DNA from: Adiantum capillus-veneris | Lineage: Eukaryota; Streptophyta; Polypodiopsida; Polypodiales; Pteridaceae | Direction: 5' to 3' | NCBI GenBank assembly: GCA_014529385.2 | Contig: CM043946.1 | Span: 36,891,558 to 36,955,557 of the forward strand | DNA: 64,000 bases | Shown here: positions 22,264 to 32,120 of the stretch, one piece after another | Layout: each line of letters opens with the position of its first letter | How positions within the stretch are numbered: the stretch's first letter is position 1 | Made by a program: the position numbers and the translations under genes | The notes under the pieces: generated by a model | Database searches by the model: none | What the model was told of the DNA's origin: nothing | Seen by the model: the letters and a program-made list of their open reading frames with translations, nothing else

Positions 22264-24941
22264 TTAAACGTGATCTCCATTTCACAATCTTTCCATCTCT
22301 AAATTTGGGACAGATGCTGCTAGCAACTCTTTGGTTCAATGGAACTGTTTCATGCATTCTTGATGCTGATGTAACTCCTGCTTGCAAAACAAAACCATTG
22401 GCTTGCAGCTGCATTACCTCTTGAGGTTGCAAATTTGTCCCCTCTACGACCACCCAAACACCGAGAGTTGGACCAGGTGGCCCTTCAACCATGCTGCGAA
22501 CCTTCCAGGTGTGCATGTTATTGGAGTTACAAAACCAAATGAATCCTTCCATGAGGCCTCCCAATTGTGAGCCAGATGGAGGATATTTCCTACGACCCCA
22601 AAAACAAGGAGCTGGCACCCCTATTTTGGCATCTGTTGAACAGCCATTAATGAACCGCCCGCATCGATCTTTGTCTTTTGACACCACACTGAAACAAGTA
22701 ATATTTTGCCCAGGTTCTGTTCTCCTTATTGCCAAAACTGACTTTGCTACATTTACTTCGGGATATGGGACATCCTTTGAAGCTTTTTTTTAATGCTGAA
22801 ACCCACCAATTGATGTTGTCATTGTAACATACTCTGGCCTATGGCTATCCTCCTCGAAGAAAATTTTTGCATCAGCAAAAATTGGCCTCTTTTTTCTAAT
22901 ACTCTTTTCTTGGAGTATATTTCTATTCATTTCAGGACTATTGACACCCATTTCATGCATTGAAGAATGTGTGAGGTCAACTAGTTTCTTTCCAGCTGCC
23001 ATGGAACTAGATGAAGGTCGGTTCATGAAGGAATCTGCCAAATCTTTAATGCCGGGACCATTGGAGCTCCCAAAACCTTTCAAATAGGCATTATATTTCA
23101 CACTTTGAAGCACAGCTAAAGCCATATCTGCACATGCTGCCTCATACAAACTTATGTGATCCTTGTAACCAACCAAGGTACGCATACTAGCATGTTTTGA
23201 CTCAAACAAGTTTGTGCTAGGGACAAAGATACTTGCAGCACCTTGTGATACAAATCTTTCCCCCCAATGAGTCACTCGTACATCCCACCAAGCCAACCAT
23301 GTCTCTAATGAAGCAATCTCCCCTTCAATGTCCATTCTTGTTTTCCAAAATCTTCTATGCTCTCCCTTACAATGCTCAGCCACATTCTCTGGAGGTGTAG
23401 TTCTCCACTTGTGACACAAAATCTTGTGCTCCTCTTGAAATGCTGGACGGATGCACTTGACAATATGTCAAACCATACTTTTCTCCCAATGAAACAAACA
23501 TGATCTCTCTTTTTTTGGAGTAGACTTCTTTGCTCCTCCAAAATAAACAGTATGCGCAGCAATCCAATTGGCACTGGCTTCATCTGCCATAAATCCCCTG
23601 AACTCTGGCTTATCAAAACCCTATTGATTAACCACATTGTTCACCATCTTCCAAAATTCAATCTGAGCATATTTATTTTCCACGCTAAACTCAGCAGTTG
23701 CAATGGTGAGCAGCTCTTGTACATAAGGGTCACAGACATGCGCTGACATAGTCGGCCATCCTTGAACATGATGAACATGATCAAAGTACGTGCACGCACA
23801 TTTTCTCCAAATTACCTCCAGGATGCATGCGATTCACCAAATCAACTCCACTGCCCTGTCACTTGATTGACATTTTAAATACATGAGGTTGTACTTTATC
23901 ACCCAATTGGCCTAGAAAAAGGATACTATGGATAAAAGGATATCTACACTTGATTTTCAAGTCAAGCACTGCCTCAAGACCTTTTGAAGTGATATTCTTT
24001 GATCTTTTTGCAGACTCTCCTTTTTTATTTGACAGGGGAGTCATACTGTCAAGGAATTCAGCAAATTCCAAATCTTCAATCATAGCACTTGCAGTTGAAC
24101 CTGCTCCAATAAGCATTTCCATGATAAGATCATTAGTGGTGGCCCGCTCCAATTGTTTCACAGTCACCAAAGGGTCCCGACTTGCTTGATCAAGCAACAT
24201 TTTAGCTATGTGACTTTCAACCATCCGACTCCTCCCTTCTGCACATGGATGATTATGTTTTCCAAGATGCAAAGCACACCTAGTACAATTATGCTTATCT
24301 CTAGGCAAACAATAGTAAATAACTGTAGGACATATAGATACACATTTGGGAATTTGTCCACAATGATTTCATACCAGTGTGCCATACTGAGAAGAGATCA
24401 ATCCTTTAGGACTATATTTAACAAGCCAACCTTGACATTGAGACTCATTGAACATATTTGAGCGCCAATAAAATGGACAATCAATGTTGATGCAGCGCAA
24501 ATGCCTAGAGCATGTACTAAATCTGACAATGCCATTAAAACTATCACTGCTACAAGTGACATACTCTGTCCACATGTGACTATCATGTCTTTTCTCCATA
24601 TCACTCATACCTGAAGAATTACCAGATGGCGGTAATTCAAAAGCACTATACCCATCATAATGAGCTGGGAGCTCATTAGTGCAGACCACTTTCTTGTCTT
24701 GATGGAGGGAAATATTTAAATTGCTTTGCAATGGCATGCACTTAATCATGTCAATAACACTTGCATTGATCTCAGAGAGAGGTACTTTCTTGTCTTTCAT
24801 GTCTTGCAAAATTCGGTCAATGCTAGCATCAATCTGATCCTCACTTCTCATATCCACCTTGTAGAACTGGTGTTGTTCATGATCAACCATAAAATTTTGC
24901 TCACCATCTGATGATATAGTAGCTTCTACCTTGACTTGCGG
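22264..24941 (-). pseudogene. MULE-type transposase, central part (zinc-binding and DDE domains)
   Basis: Read from 24941 downward: VKVEATISSDGEQNF, MVDHEQHQFYKVDMRSED, then a stop at 24369, CTRCALHLGKHNHP (a WRKY/GCM1-like Cys-Cys-His-His zinc site, about 24290-24250), ATTNDLIMEMLIGAG, and the DDE domain with GFMADEASANW (about 23600-23570), CLFHWEKSM, ETWLAWWDVRVTHWGERFVS (about 23310) and STNLFESKHASM (about 23205). A linker leads to KIVKWRSRLT at 22268. At least three stops and several frameshifts (for example TGA at 24369 where Trp is likely) make it a pseudogene. The family catalyses cut-and-paste transposition in the nucleus. It is split by the TTAA element at one end and by Elem2 at the other. 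Confidence 0.8.
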
Positions 24942-25420
24942 TGTCGTGCCGTGGCACGTGCAATGTGGGAACGGAAGCTAAGCCCTATAATATTATGGAT
25001 TTTATGTGTATACCTTAAGTATGCATAAGTATATGCATTTTGTGTTTAGCATGCAAAACGCTAGTCGAAGTCTCATGTGTCACTCTTGTTGGGAATGGGC
25101 TTCGATCAGGGGATTCTTTGTGAACGTCTTCTTGGAGCCATGATAAAATGAGCCTATAAAACTTACCTCCTATCTACTAGGCATCCTAGGTGGCATATGA
25201 CATGTATAGCATGGCCAAAAGTGGCCTTAGTCATAGTATACCCCATGAGGTGTCATTCTACACATAGTAGGTGTACTTTGGAGTGATTATGGACCTAGAA
25301 AAATCCTTTAGGAAAGTGGTTACGAGTTTGTTTGATGTCATCCATGATGTATGCCAAGATCTCTCTCAATTTTTATAAAGCTACTCTTGGAGGCTTATGG
25401 CGGCAAGGAGAAGATATTTG

Positions 25421-25557
25421 GAGAAAAATCTAGAAGAAACTCTAGATAATTCTTCAAGAGAAAGATCTAGAAGAACCTCTAGATATTTCTTGAAGAGAAA
25501 GATCTAGAAGAACCTCTAGATATTTCTTGATGAGAAAGATCTAGAAACTTTGAAGAT
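25421..25557 (+). repeat. 37-bp tandem repeat in Elem2 U3
   Basis: Units beginning GAGAAAGATCTAGAAGAACC start at about 25421, 25458, 25495 and 25532 (last one partial). Each holds the inverted pair TCTAGA...TCTAGA-like. The same array is at about 44491-44627 in the 3' LTR. Its place about 100 bases upstream of the TATA box suggests enhancer-type repeats (inference). Confidence 0.8.
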
Positions 25558-25649
25558 AATTTCAAGATATTTTTGAAAAGGGAGACACTTTTCACACAAA
25601 TCCCTTAGATATTTCTAAGCAAATATCTTCTTTAAGAGGCAACCTCACC

Positions 25650-25656
25650 TATAAAT
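25650..25656 (+). promoter_or_regulatory. TATA box of the Elem2 5' LTR
   Basis: TATAAAT after CCTCACC, conserved at 44720-44726 in the 3' LTR. It defines the likely transcription start within the LTR. Confidence 0.6.
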
Positions 25657-26075
25657 GGAGCCTCTTGCTCCTCACTTGGGAATAAAGAAAACCATCAAGC
25701 AATCAAGCGCTCAAGCAATCCCCATAATCAAGCCATCACCCAACCTCCTAGCTATCTCCATGAGGAAAACTTTCTCTCAATTTCCGCCCAACACATCTTG
25801 AGCTTGCTACTTCATGCCTCAATCTTTCTATCTCCTCACTTGTAATACTCATACACTCTATGTAACCTTCTTTCATCAATAAAGACGCATTGTTGGTGGC
25901 TTGCAAACGGTGTTGGGACTACTACGCATTATGTACTTCATCAAGTTGGCTACAATACCACAAAGTCTTGAGGTGTGCTTCACTTCTCTGGCTTGAGCTT
26001 GTGTGGGACTTTGTGTGTTGGTTGTTTGTCTTATCTCTTTCCTCCATTGTTTGACTGCTTTCTGAGGTTTCTTAG

Positions 26076-26294
26076 ATAAATAACCCCAATGGTGTAACTT
26101 TTTAACCCTTTCACTTTGTGCAACATATTAGAACTAACGTTTGTATTAGCTGTAAAATCCACTTCCAAGAGAGAATTGTGTTACTCTTTGGGTCAGAAAG
26201 ACTGCAAGAAATTCTTCTTTTTCCACGTCCTCTTATTTTGCCACTAATAGACTACTCTAATTCTTTCGATGTTCACATATTTATTCTCCTCTAG
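26076..26294 (+). pseudogene. Leader ORF 1 in the Elem2 5' LTR, broken
   Basis: Aligns without gaps to the intact 72-residue ORF in the 3' LTR (45137). The ATG is changed to ATA and a TAA replaces the Gln codon after GVTF. The core IRTNVCISCKIHFQERIVLL and FGSERLQEIL is otherwise kept. Confidence 0.75.
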
Positions 26295-26321
26295 GGGTTG
26301 AGTCTTGCTTTCTCTATTACT

Positions 26322-26534
26322 ATGAACCAAGAAGACTTGTATACACGGTTCATTCCTATCGCTAGGCAAAATATCTACATCTTTGTAAGCACTAAGTTAC
26401 AGTTTCAAAGAACCATTCGCAGTCTATTTGGAGCACAATGACTTGCTGATATTAATGCATCAGTGAACCCTTTCATGTTACCTTTGATTAGATACCATAA
26501 AAGCCTTGATGTTTTTATCTTTGTCTTGTTTTGA
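26322..26534 (+). pseudogene. Leader ORF 2 in the Elem2 5' LTR, broken
   Basis: 70-codon frame starting MNQEDLYTRFIPIARQNIYI, with one internal stop (CGA to TGA in the FGAQRLA motif). Otherwise it aligns gap-free to the intact ORF at 45385 in the 3' LTR. Confidence 0.75.
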
Positions 26535-26712
26535 GGGTTTCACGTGTGCGTATGTGTGTGTCTGCGTGTAAGATCCCAACGGCTACACACAATGTATTTG
26601 CTACAAAGACTAAGCTCGCTTAAGTGAAAAGCTTCACAGTCCCCCCACAAACCCTCACAGCTAGAGGCCCGGCGCCTTCCTAGCAAGACCGCCAACTCTT
26701 TGACACACTTTT

Positions 26713-26731
26713 TGGTGAACCCGACGCGAAG
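26713..26731 (+). promoter_or_regulatory. Primer binding site of Elem2
   Basis: TGGTGAACCCGACGCGAAG begins seven bases after the 5' LTR end and is absent after the 3' LTR. It differs from the site shared by Elem1, Elem3 and Elem4. I could not assign the tRNA. Confidence 0.7.
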
Positions 26732-26774
26732 TTTGTGAGGGTGAGTTAGTGGGGATCTGTAAGCTACTTCAACC

Positions 26775-27847
26775 ATGGTTGATCATCATCCGCACCAGGA
26801 AGGTATGCCTTTTGATCCCGCTACAATGCAAATGTTTCAAGCATTTCCCTTGTTTATGCAACAACAACATGGTACAGAAAAAAGAGAAGTTTCAGAAAGC
26901 AAAGGTATTCAAGTAGTGGTTGACAAAATGGATCAGTTTAATGGGAAAGATGTGACAAAGCATCTTCGTGGCTATGTAAAGGAGATGGATTTGCATCGTG
27001 TGCCAGAAGATGAGATGCTCCAAAGTTTTGATCTTGTTGTGACTCCTGAGATTAGAGAGCATGTGAGAGGAATCAGAAATGAGCATGGAAGAAATTGGGA
27101 GGAGTTCAAGCTAGCGATGAAGGAGGAGTATTTCAAGGAGGACTCTGAGAGAGTAACAAAGAGAAATTTCCTGGAGTGGGTAGCCAAGCCGAAGGAGGGG
27201 CTCTCTCCAATAGAGCTACTCAGGGAGTTTGAGCGACGATATGCTCAACTTACAAGGGTAGAGAAGGCCATACTTTACTCAGAAAAGACAGAGCTCTTCT
27301 TACAAGCAACAGGAAAGGAGCTCCAGGATCAATTGGAGCTACTTCTTGAGGACAAAGATGCTGAGCAGGGACTGAAGACATATTGGAACAAAGTTGAAGC
27401 TGTTTCATTACTTGCCAAGCGCCAAAGGAGACGGGTTCTTCCTTTATACTTCCAAAAGTTGATGACGCTGTAATAGATGAGCTTATGAAAGGTATGAGGG
27501 ATTTAAAAGTAAAACTCACAAAGCTTGAAGAGAAGGGGCAATCATTGGCACCATCCTCAAGGCAAAAAGAACAACCTAAAGAAGGTTTTGTTCATAGATG
27601 CATATGGTGTGACAGCACACAGCATGCTAGGAGAGAATGTGACAGCTTCAGTGAAGCTTTGAGAAAAGATCTTGTCTTCTTCAAGGATGGAAAGATTCAC
27701 TTAAGGGAGACAGGTTTACCCTTAAGGACTAACTTTGGGAAAGGAGGAATGTAGAGTCTAGTAGAGGATATGGCCACTACCCATGCCATCTCTGCATCTG
27801 AGGCATCTACTTATACAGTCAAGATTGAACCATTGAGGAAAGGAAAG
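26775..27847 (+). pseudogene. Elem2 gag, 5' part, with CCHC knuckle
   Basis: Begins MVDHHPHQEGMPFDPATMQM (ATG at 26775, 44 bases after the PBS). The capsid-like domain includes MDQFNGKDVTKHLRGYVKEM and WEEFKLAMKEEYF (about 27090-27130). A one-base frameshift near 27430 leads to the second frame, which holds LMKGMRDLKVKLTKLEE and a canonical CCHC zinc knuckle, CIWCDSTQHARREC, at 27599-27640. A TAG follows at 27752, then IEPLRKGK up to 27847, where Elem3 is inserted. Coding continues at 39294 as KLTREVLHEASDC. Unlike Elem1 and Elem3, the knuckle retains all four metal ligands. Confidence 0.8.
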
Positions 27848-29359
27848 TGATGCATGGTTTTTAGGACCCCTTCTGAAGATGCAATAAAGGCACAGTCAGT
27901 TGTTGGGGAGATGAGGATACTCTAGTCCAAGGGATCTCGAAAGAGAAGAAAAATCTACTTCACAAGCACCAAAGAGTAAAAAGTGCCATGGACAGAAGAT
28001 ACGTGGGAAGGAGCTCTTATGCATGCCTACAACCTATATCTTACAGAATAGCCCATTCTAGGTGTGAATTTCTAGTGAAATTTACACGAGGATGTTCGTG
28101 TGGACTCACAGCACAGCATACTCCGTTTTCACTTTTTTACCGACAATAAATATTTTTTACCACAGTAAATATTTTTCACCTACATGGTAAATACAAATCA
28201 CTTTTTACCTACAGTAACTTTTTTTACCCATAGTAAATATTTTTTACTGCACCATAAGTATTTGGTAGGTAACAGTTCACTGTTACTAGAAGAAGTGATT
28301 GGGCATCAACAATGCAGTTACAGGAGGAGAAAAGGGGAAAATCTTATGGTAAAGGTGAGTCAACAGGGATAAATACTTTTGAGTTGAAAAGAGACATGGT
28401 GATTTTTTCAAAGAACACATGTCAAAAGAAGCCATGGTTGAGGATTTTTTGAGAATTTGATATTCAGGAGGACCCAACTGCCACCTCCCCCCCGCAGGTC
28501 CCCCCCTGACATGTGCAGAACCTCCAGTTTCAACAGCCACCTTACCTAATCTTAAATGCTGGTCACGGCCTTATCCCCATGTGTCACAATCAGAAAAATC
28601 AGCATTTACCCTCCCCTCTCACATCACTCTAGAGAATATCTTGATGGTGACATATCAGGTGACCTCAATCTGTTGACCACCCTAAGCAAAAAGTAACCCC
28701 AATCAACGGATTTAAGCATGTTTATCCCTAATCCTAAACCCTCTCAGAAACCTATATAAGGAGGCCTTCTCTCACTCAAAACACCCACTTCACCCACTTC
28801 ACCAAGCAACGAAGCTATGACGACATTGCTCACAACGAGGAGCTATGGATGGAGCTCTACTCTCTCTCCCTCTCTCTCTCTCCCTCTAGTATGCTACATT
28901 ACTAGCCCTAAAACCTAAATAAGGAGTCTTCTCTCATGCTCCATGGCCACCATCCTTGCCATCATTCTCTAAGGTATTGATGTGTTGCTAGTAGGATCAT
29001 ACCTACTTGCTGGGTTGATTGTTTTTGACAAGGGGTTATGCCATCCTTGGCTTGCTTCTCTATATCCTTGTTATGTATGATCAGATGCCGTTGTATTGTT
29101 AAACTGATGTCTTGTGTATATATATGCTACATAAGGTCCCTAAGCTTCGTTTCTATGTGTTTTGCCATATGTTTTGATGCCATCATAATGCCAGAAGTCT
29201 CACTTGCCTATGTGCACTATGTGTGAGGTCCCTAAACCTCTTAATTTAGGGTGGTGCCCCCTTTGTTTTGTTCTTTGCTTGTTTGCATGAGGCGTGGTTT
29301 GTGGAGTGTGCACGAGTACAGAGGCCACCCGATTGCACTGCTCTTTTTTCCCGCTATCA
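27848..29359 (+). repeat. Elem3 5' LTR
   Basis: 1,512 bp. Has an AT-rich block of repeated TTTTTACC / ACAGTAAATAT motifs (about 28130-28260), TATATAAG at 28753, a CT-rich stretch near 28860, and GGTGGTGCCCCC at 29250, which also occurs about 110-150 bases before the LTR end in the Elem1 family. Confidence 0.95.
28753..28760 (+). promoter_or_regulatory. TATA box of the Elem3 5' LTR
   Basis: TATATAAG, conserved in the 3' LTR at about 38682, followed by a GC-richer transcribed region. Confidence 0.6.
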
Positions 29360-29362
29360 TTT

Positions 29363-29380
29363 TGGTGCCCCCACTGAGGA
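29363..29380 (+). promoter_or_regulatory. Primer binding site of Elem3
   Basis: TGGTGCCCCCACTGAGGA starts three bases after the LTR terminus, which is fixed by comparison with the 3' LTR (where AAAAGCTT follows instead). Same site as Elem1 and Elem4. Confidence 0.88.
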
Positions 29381-29431
29381 GGGCTACACGGACCTTCAGT
29401 CCACAAGCAATGAAGATGTGCAATCTACAAC

Positions 29432-29829
29432 ATGGACGAATGGCATGAGGAGTTTGCAAATTGGAGAATAGAAGAGGAGGAGGCTTTAGAGGCCTTAAAA
29501 GCTTTCATCGAGGTCTTGTTACCAGGTTGCAGTGTCATTGAAATTCAAGAAGTAAGTTATTCTACATGCCTTGTTCGTGATCGTCGCCAACGAAGGAGAG
29601 TAAGAAGAAGAGCTTGATATACCTCTCCTCTCAACCTATGAGTGCTCCAGAAACCTCCAGTGCACACGAGCTTGAAATATTCTACATCAACATACACGAA
29701 GGTACTGTGACACACATTAAGGGAAGAGAAAGCATCACCAGACCTCTCTTTCCTGAGGAGCCGACTAAGAGGAGGAAGATCACCTCTACACCTAAGTGGC
29801 CCAAGGCCGCAGCGCGTGCTCAAGCGTAA
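29432..29829 (+). CDS. Elem3 accessory ORFs (two short overlapping frames)
   Basis: Two small frames downstream of the PBS: 29432-29617 (61 residues, acidic, MDEWHEEFANWRIEEEEALE, ending in an Arg-rich tail) and 29614-29829 (71 residues, with EPTKRRKITSTPKWPK, a possible basic nuclear-localisation-like patch). I recognise neither. They precede a longer basic ORF. They may be broken parts of one accessory protein. Confidence 0.4.
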
Positions 29830-30535
29830 GGTAACATTTGGCTTAATCTCATTAATAAGGGATTACATGACCACTACAGGCAAGAAAAAGGCTAGTGAGC
29901 AACCAACTTCAACCTCCAACTTGCAACCACGACTCTCACCCCTAAATCCTCCTGAAGCAAAGAGGCGAAGGCTTGCCTACAAGATTGCCGCCCGTCTGCG
30001 AGTGCTCCATGTGCACTTTGTGAATCCAGACACCACCAATCCCAAGCCAACCTCCTGTCCGCGTGAAGATCACTTTGGATATTGTCCAAAGTGCTTTGGA
30101 GACCGAGTGAAAAGCCTCCCTGCCCTACCTTTGCTGCTAATTTTCAAGAAGTTATCTCAATCTAAGGAAACTATCTTAGTTGATGATGTGCTGCACATTA
30201 ATGGTGTCACTTTCATTCGTCATGCTGATTATGGTAATAGCATCCAATTGTTGCTTGCTAAAAGGCTCAGCATTGTACAAAGTGTTTCCATCATGCCTTA
30301 CATCTTCACATATGCATCAGGAAGAGTCGAAGTGACCCGAGGTGCTGACCTTCTGTGGATGATTATGGTAATAGCATCCAATTGTTGCTTGCTAAAAGGC
30401 TCAGCATTGTACAAAGTGTTTCCATCATGCCTTACATCTTCACAGATGCATCAGGAAGAGTCGAAGTGACCCGAGGTGCTGACCTTCTGTGGCTGATCAG
30501 GCTCATTGGTCCCAAGGTGGTGCAACTAAGTTAGG
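29816..30535 (+). pseudogene. Elem3 accessory ORF with 134-bp tandem duplication
   Basis: Unrecognised protein, probably starting at the MTTTGKKKASEQPTSTSNLQ Met near 29869 (the frame opens upstream). It has a basic cluster (EAKRRRLAYKIAARLR) and a Cys/His-containing stretch (CPREDHFGYCPKCFGD, about 30057-30105). A 134-base segment (30227-30360) is repeated in tandem (30361-30494). Because 134 is not a multiple of 3, the second copy is out of frame and the C-terminus is scrambled; the undisturbed end appears to be LLWLIRLIGPKVVQLS before the stop near 30533. Not found in Elem1 or Elem4. Confidence 0.5.
30227..30494 (+). repeat. 134-bp tandem duplication
   Basis: GATTATGGTAATAGCATCCA begins both copies (30227 and 30361), which are almost identical through GTGCTGACCTTCTGTGG. 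Confidence 0.95.
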
Positions 30536-30550
30536 CTCTTGTGTGTAAGT

Positions 30551-30761
30551 ATGGATGCCAATAATGAGAATGATGATCCCCGCATGTTTCCTTTCCATTT
30601 TGTGCGTGATATCCATGTGAATATTTGTATTGATAGAAAAATCTTTTATCAGCAAAGAATAGCCCTGTTGTTTGGAGCCGAGAGACTTGGGGAAATCTTG
30701 CGCTCTCCTCATCCTGTCATTCTACCATTCCTTTGATGTGTCGATCTTCATCCTATTTTGA
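30551..30761 (+). pseudogene. Leader ORF 1 of Elem3, with small deletion
   Basis: Starts MDANNENDDPRMFPFHFVRD and keeps the family core VNICIDRKIFYQQRIALLFG, AERLGEIL and PHPVILP. A short out-of-frame deletion after ILPF removes the DY-N residues, and SFDVSIFILF with its stop (30759) lies in another frame. The frame as it stands stops at 30734. It lies about 90 bases upstream of gag. No second leader ORF follows here. Confidence 0.7.
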
Positions 30762-30834
30762 GCTAAGTTGTGCTAAAGCTCCAAATTGTAATTACCATAC
30801 TCTATTTTAAAATAAATTGGAGCTGTTTGTGTAA

Positions 30835-32120
30835 TTGTTTACTCTCTCACTTATGGCCTTCCCTAATTTTTATGATAAGCCTGGGGAGGTTGGTCCAGAC
30901 TTTTTGGATAATTTGGAAATGGCCTTTCTGGTATCGGGAAGGGATGACGAAGCTACTAAGTTAAGGGCCTTTCCTTTGGTCTTGAGGGAAGGTGAAAAAT
31001 TATGGTATCAAACTTTGGCACCTGAAGAAAGAAGAGACTGGGAGTCCTTAAAGATGGCCTTCATCGAAGAATTTCGCCGCCATGAGCCTCCAGAGGAGAT
31101 ATGGAGACAGCTCTTAGAGCTACGCCAAACATCACCCAATGACTATAGAAGCTATGAAGGAAAGTTTTCCAGCCTATGGGAGAAATGGTGTGCATCACTA
31201 GGTGAAGGAGAAAGGGCGCCAGAATTCCTAAAGAAGGACTGTTTCCTGGCAGGGCTTTACCCCATCCTTCGAGAAAAGGTAAAAGGTAAATTCCCAGATA
31301 CCTTTGATAAAGCTATGACTTATGCAAGGGAGAAGGATAGGAAGTTAAAATTCCAAGCTCAACTACAAGGGGGAATGGAGCCTCCACCGCTAGCTCAACC
31401 TACGGCAAGGGTAGTAGCAGGGATAGGAGCAACAGACCAAGAGTCCTCTCAACAAAAATTACTTCAACAAATCACCAATCAACTAGAGAGCCTGTCCATC
31501 AATCTGGTTCAAGGTGTAAGGGCTCCCCAGCTAGGAAATGAACGAAATAGACAAGAAGGACAAAGGCAAGCACGTGAGTACATTTGCTACAACTGTGGAG
31601 AGGTAGGCCACGGCATGTATTATTTCCCCCATCCACGACGCTATCAAGGAAATGGTAATCAAAGACGGCCTCCTCGCCAGGAAGTCACTCCTCCTCGAGC
31701 TAGGCCACTAAATGGACAAAATGCACACGTGGCTCCACCAATCCAAATATTGAGACCCCCTCCTCCACCACCGCAAGCACAAGCAGAGATTCCTCCACTA
31801 CCATCGGGAGGGGACGACAGGGCTGTCTCTGTCATAAGTCTTGACAATGGTAAGGATAAAGGGAAAGAAAAAATGGAGGAAGCTGTTGCCATGCCAATAA
31901 AGAGAGTTAGGAGAGAAAGAACTGATGAAATGGAAGCTTCAGAGCCGGATAAAGGGAATGAGGGTTCCTCCCAAGTGATAGGAGACAAAAAAAGGAAGAG
32001 TAGGTCAAGGAGACACATAGGAGTAGAAGACTTTCCACTTGGGGTAGGATCCATACCTTACGACCTGGTAGCAGATGTGAGTAAGCAAGGACCAAAGATT
32101 TCATGGCAGCAACTCCTCCA
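30835..32120 (+). CDS. Elem3 gag
   Basis: Open capsid/nucleocapsid frame; the best start is MAFPNFYDKPGEVGPDFLDN at 30853, matching the Elem1 gag start, although the frame opens at 30835. Retrotransposon gag domain: LWYQTLAPEERRDWESLK (about 31000-31055), EWRRHEPPEE-like, FLKKDCFLAGLYPILREKVK (about 31235). The knuckle CYNCGEVGHGMYYF at 31585-31626 has Phe in the last ligand position. Pro-rich linker at 31650-31800, then a K/R-rich region and the VEDFPLGVG block. The frame is cut by HPT copy 2 at 32121 near QQLLH, and the pol frame resumes in phase after it. Confidence 0.88.

Larger units (their letters stand above)
24942..26705 (+). repeat. Elem2 5' LTR
   Basis: 1,764 bp. Contains a 37-base tandem repeat (25421-25557), a TATA box (25650) and degenerate copies of leader ORFs 1 and 2 (26076-26534). 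The downstream LTR is 1,805 bp, about 41 bases longer because of a local duplication near 44250-44310. Confidence 0.92.

Noticed and set aside
26540-26776. Minus-strand frame repeated at 45603-45794
   Set aside because: Present in both only because of the LTR duplication; no domain.
28184-28372. Identical 62-residue frames at 28184 and 38113, and similar pairs at 29038/38967 and 29251/39180
   Set aside because: They repeat only because they lie in the two Elem3 LTRs; they have no domain and frames are not preserved by selection in any visible way.
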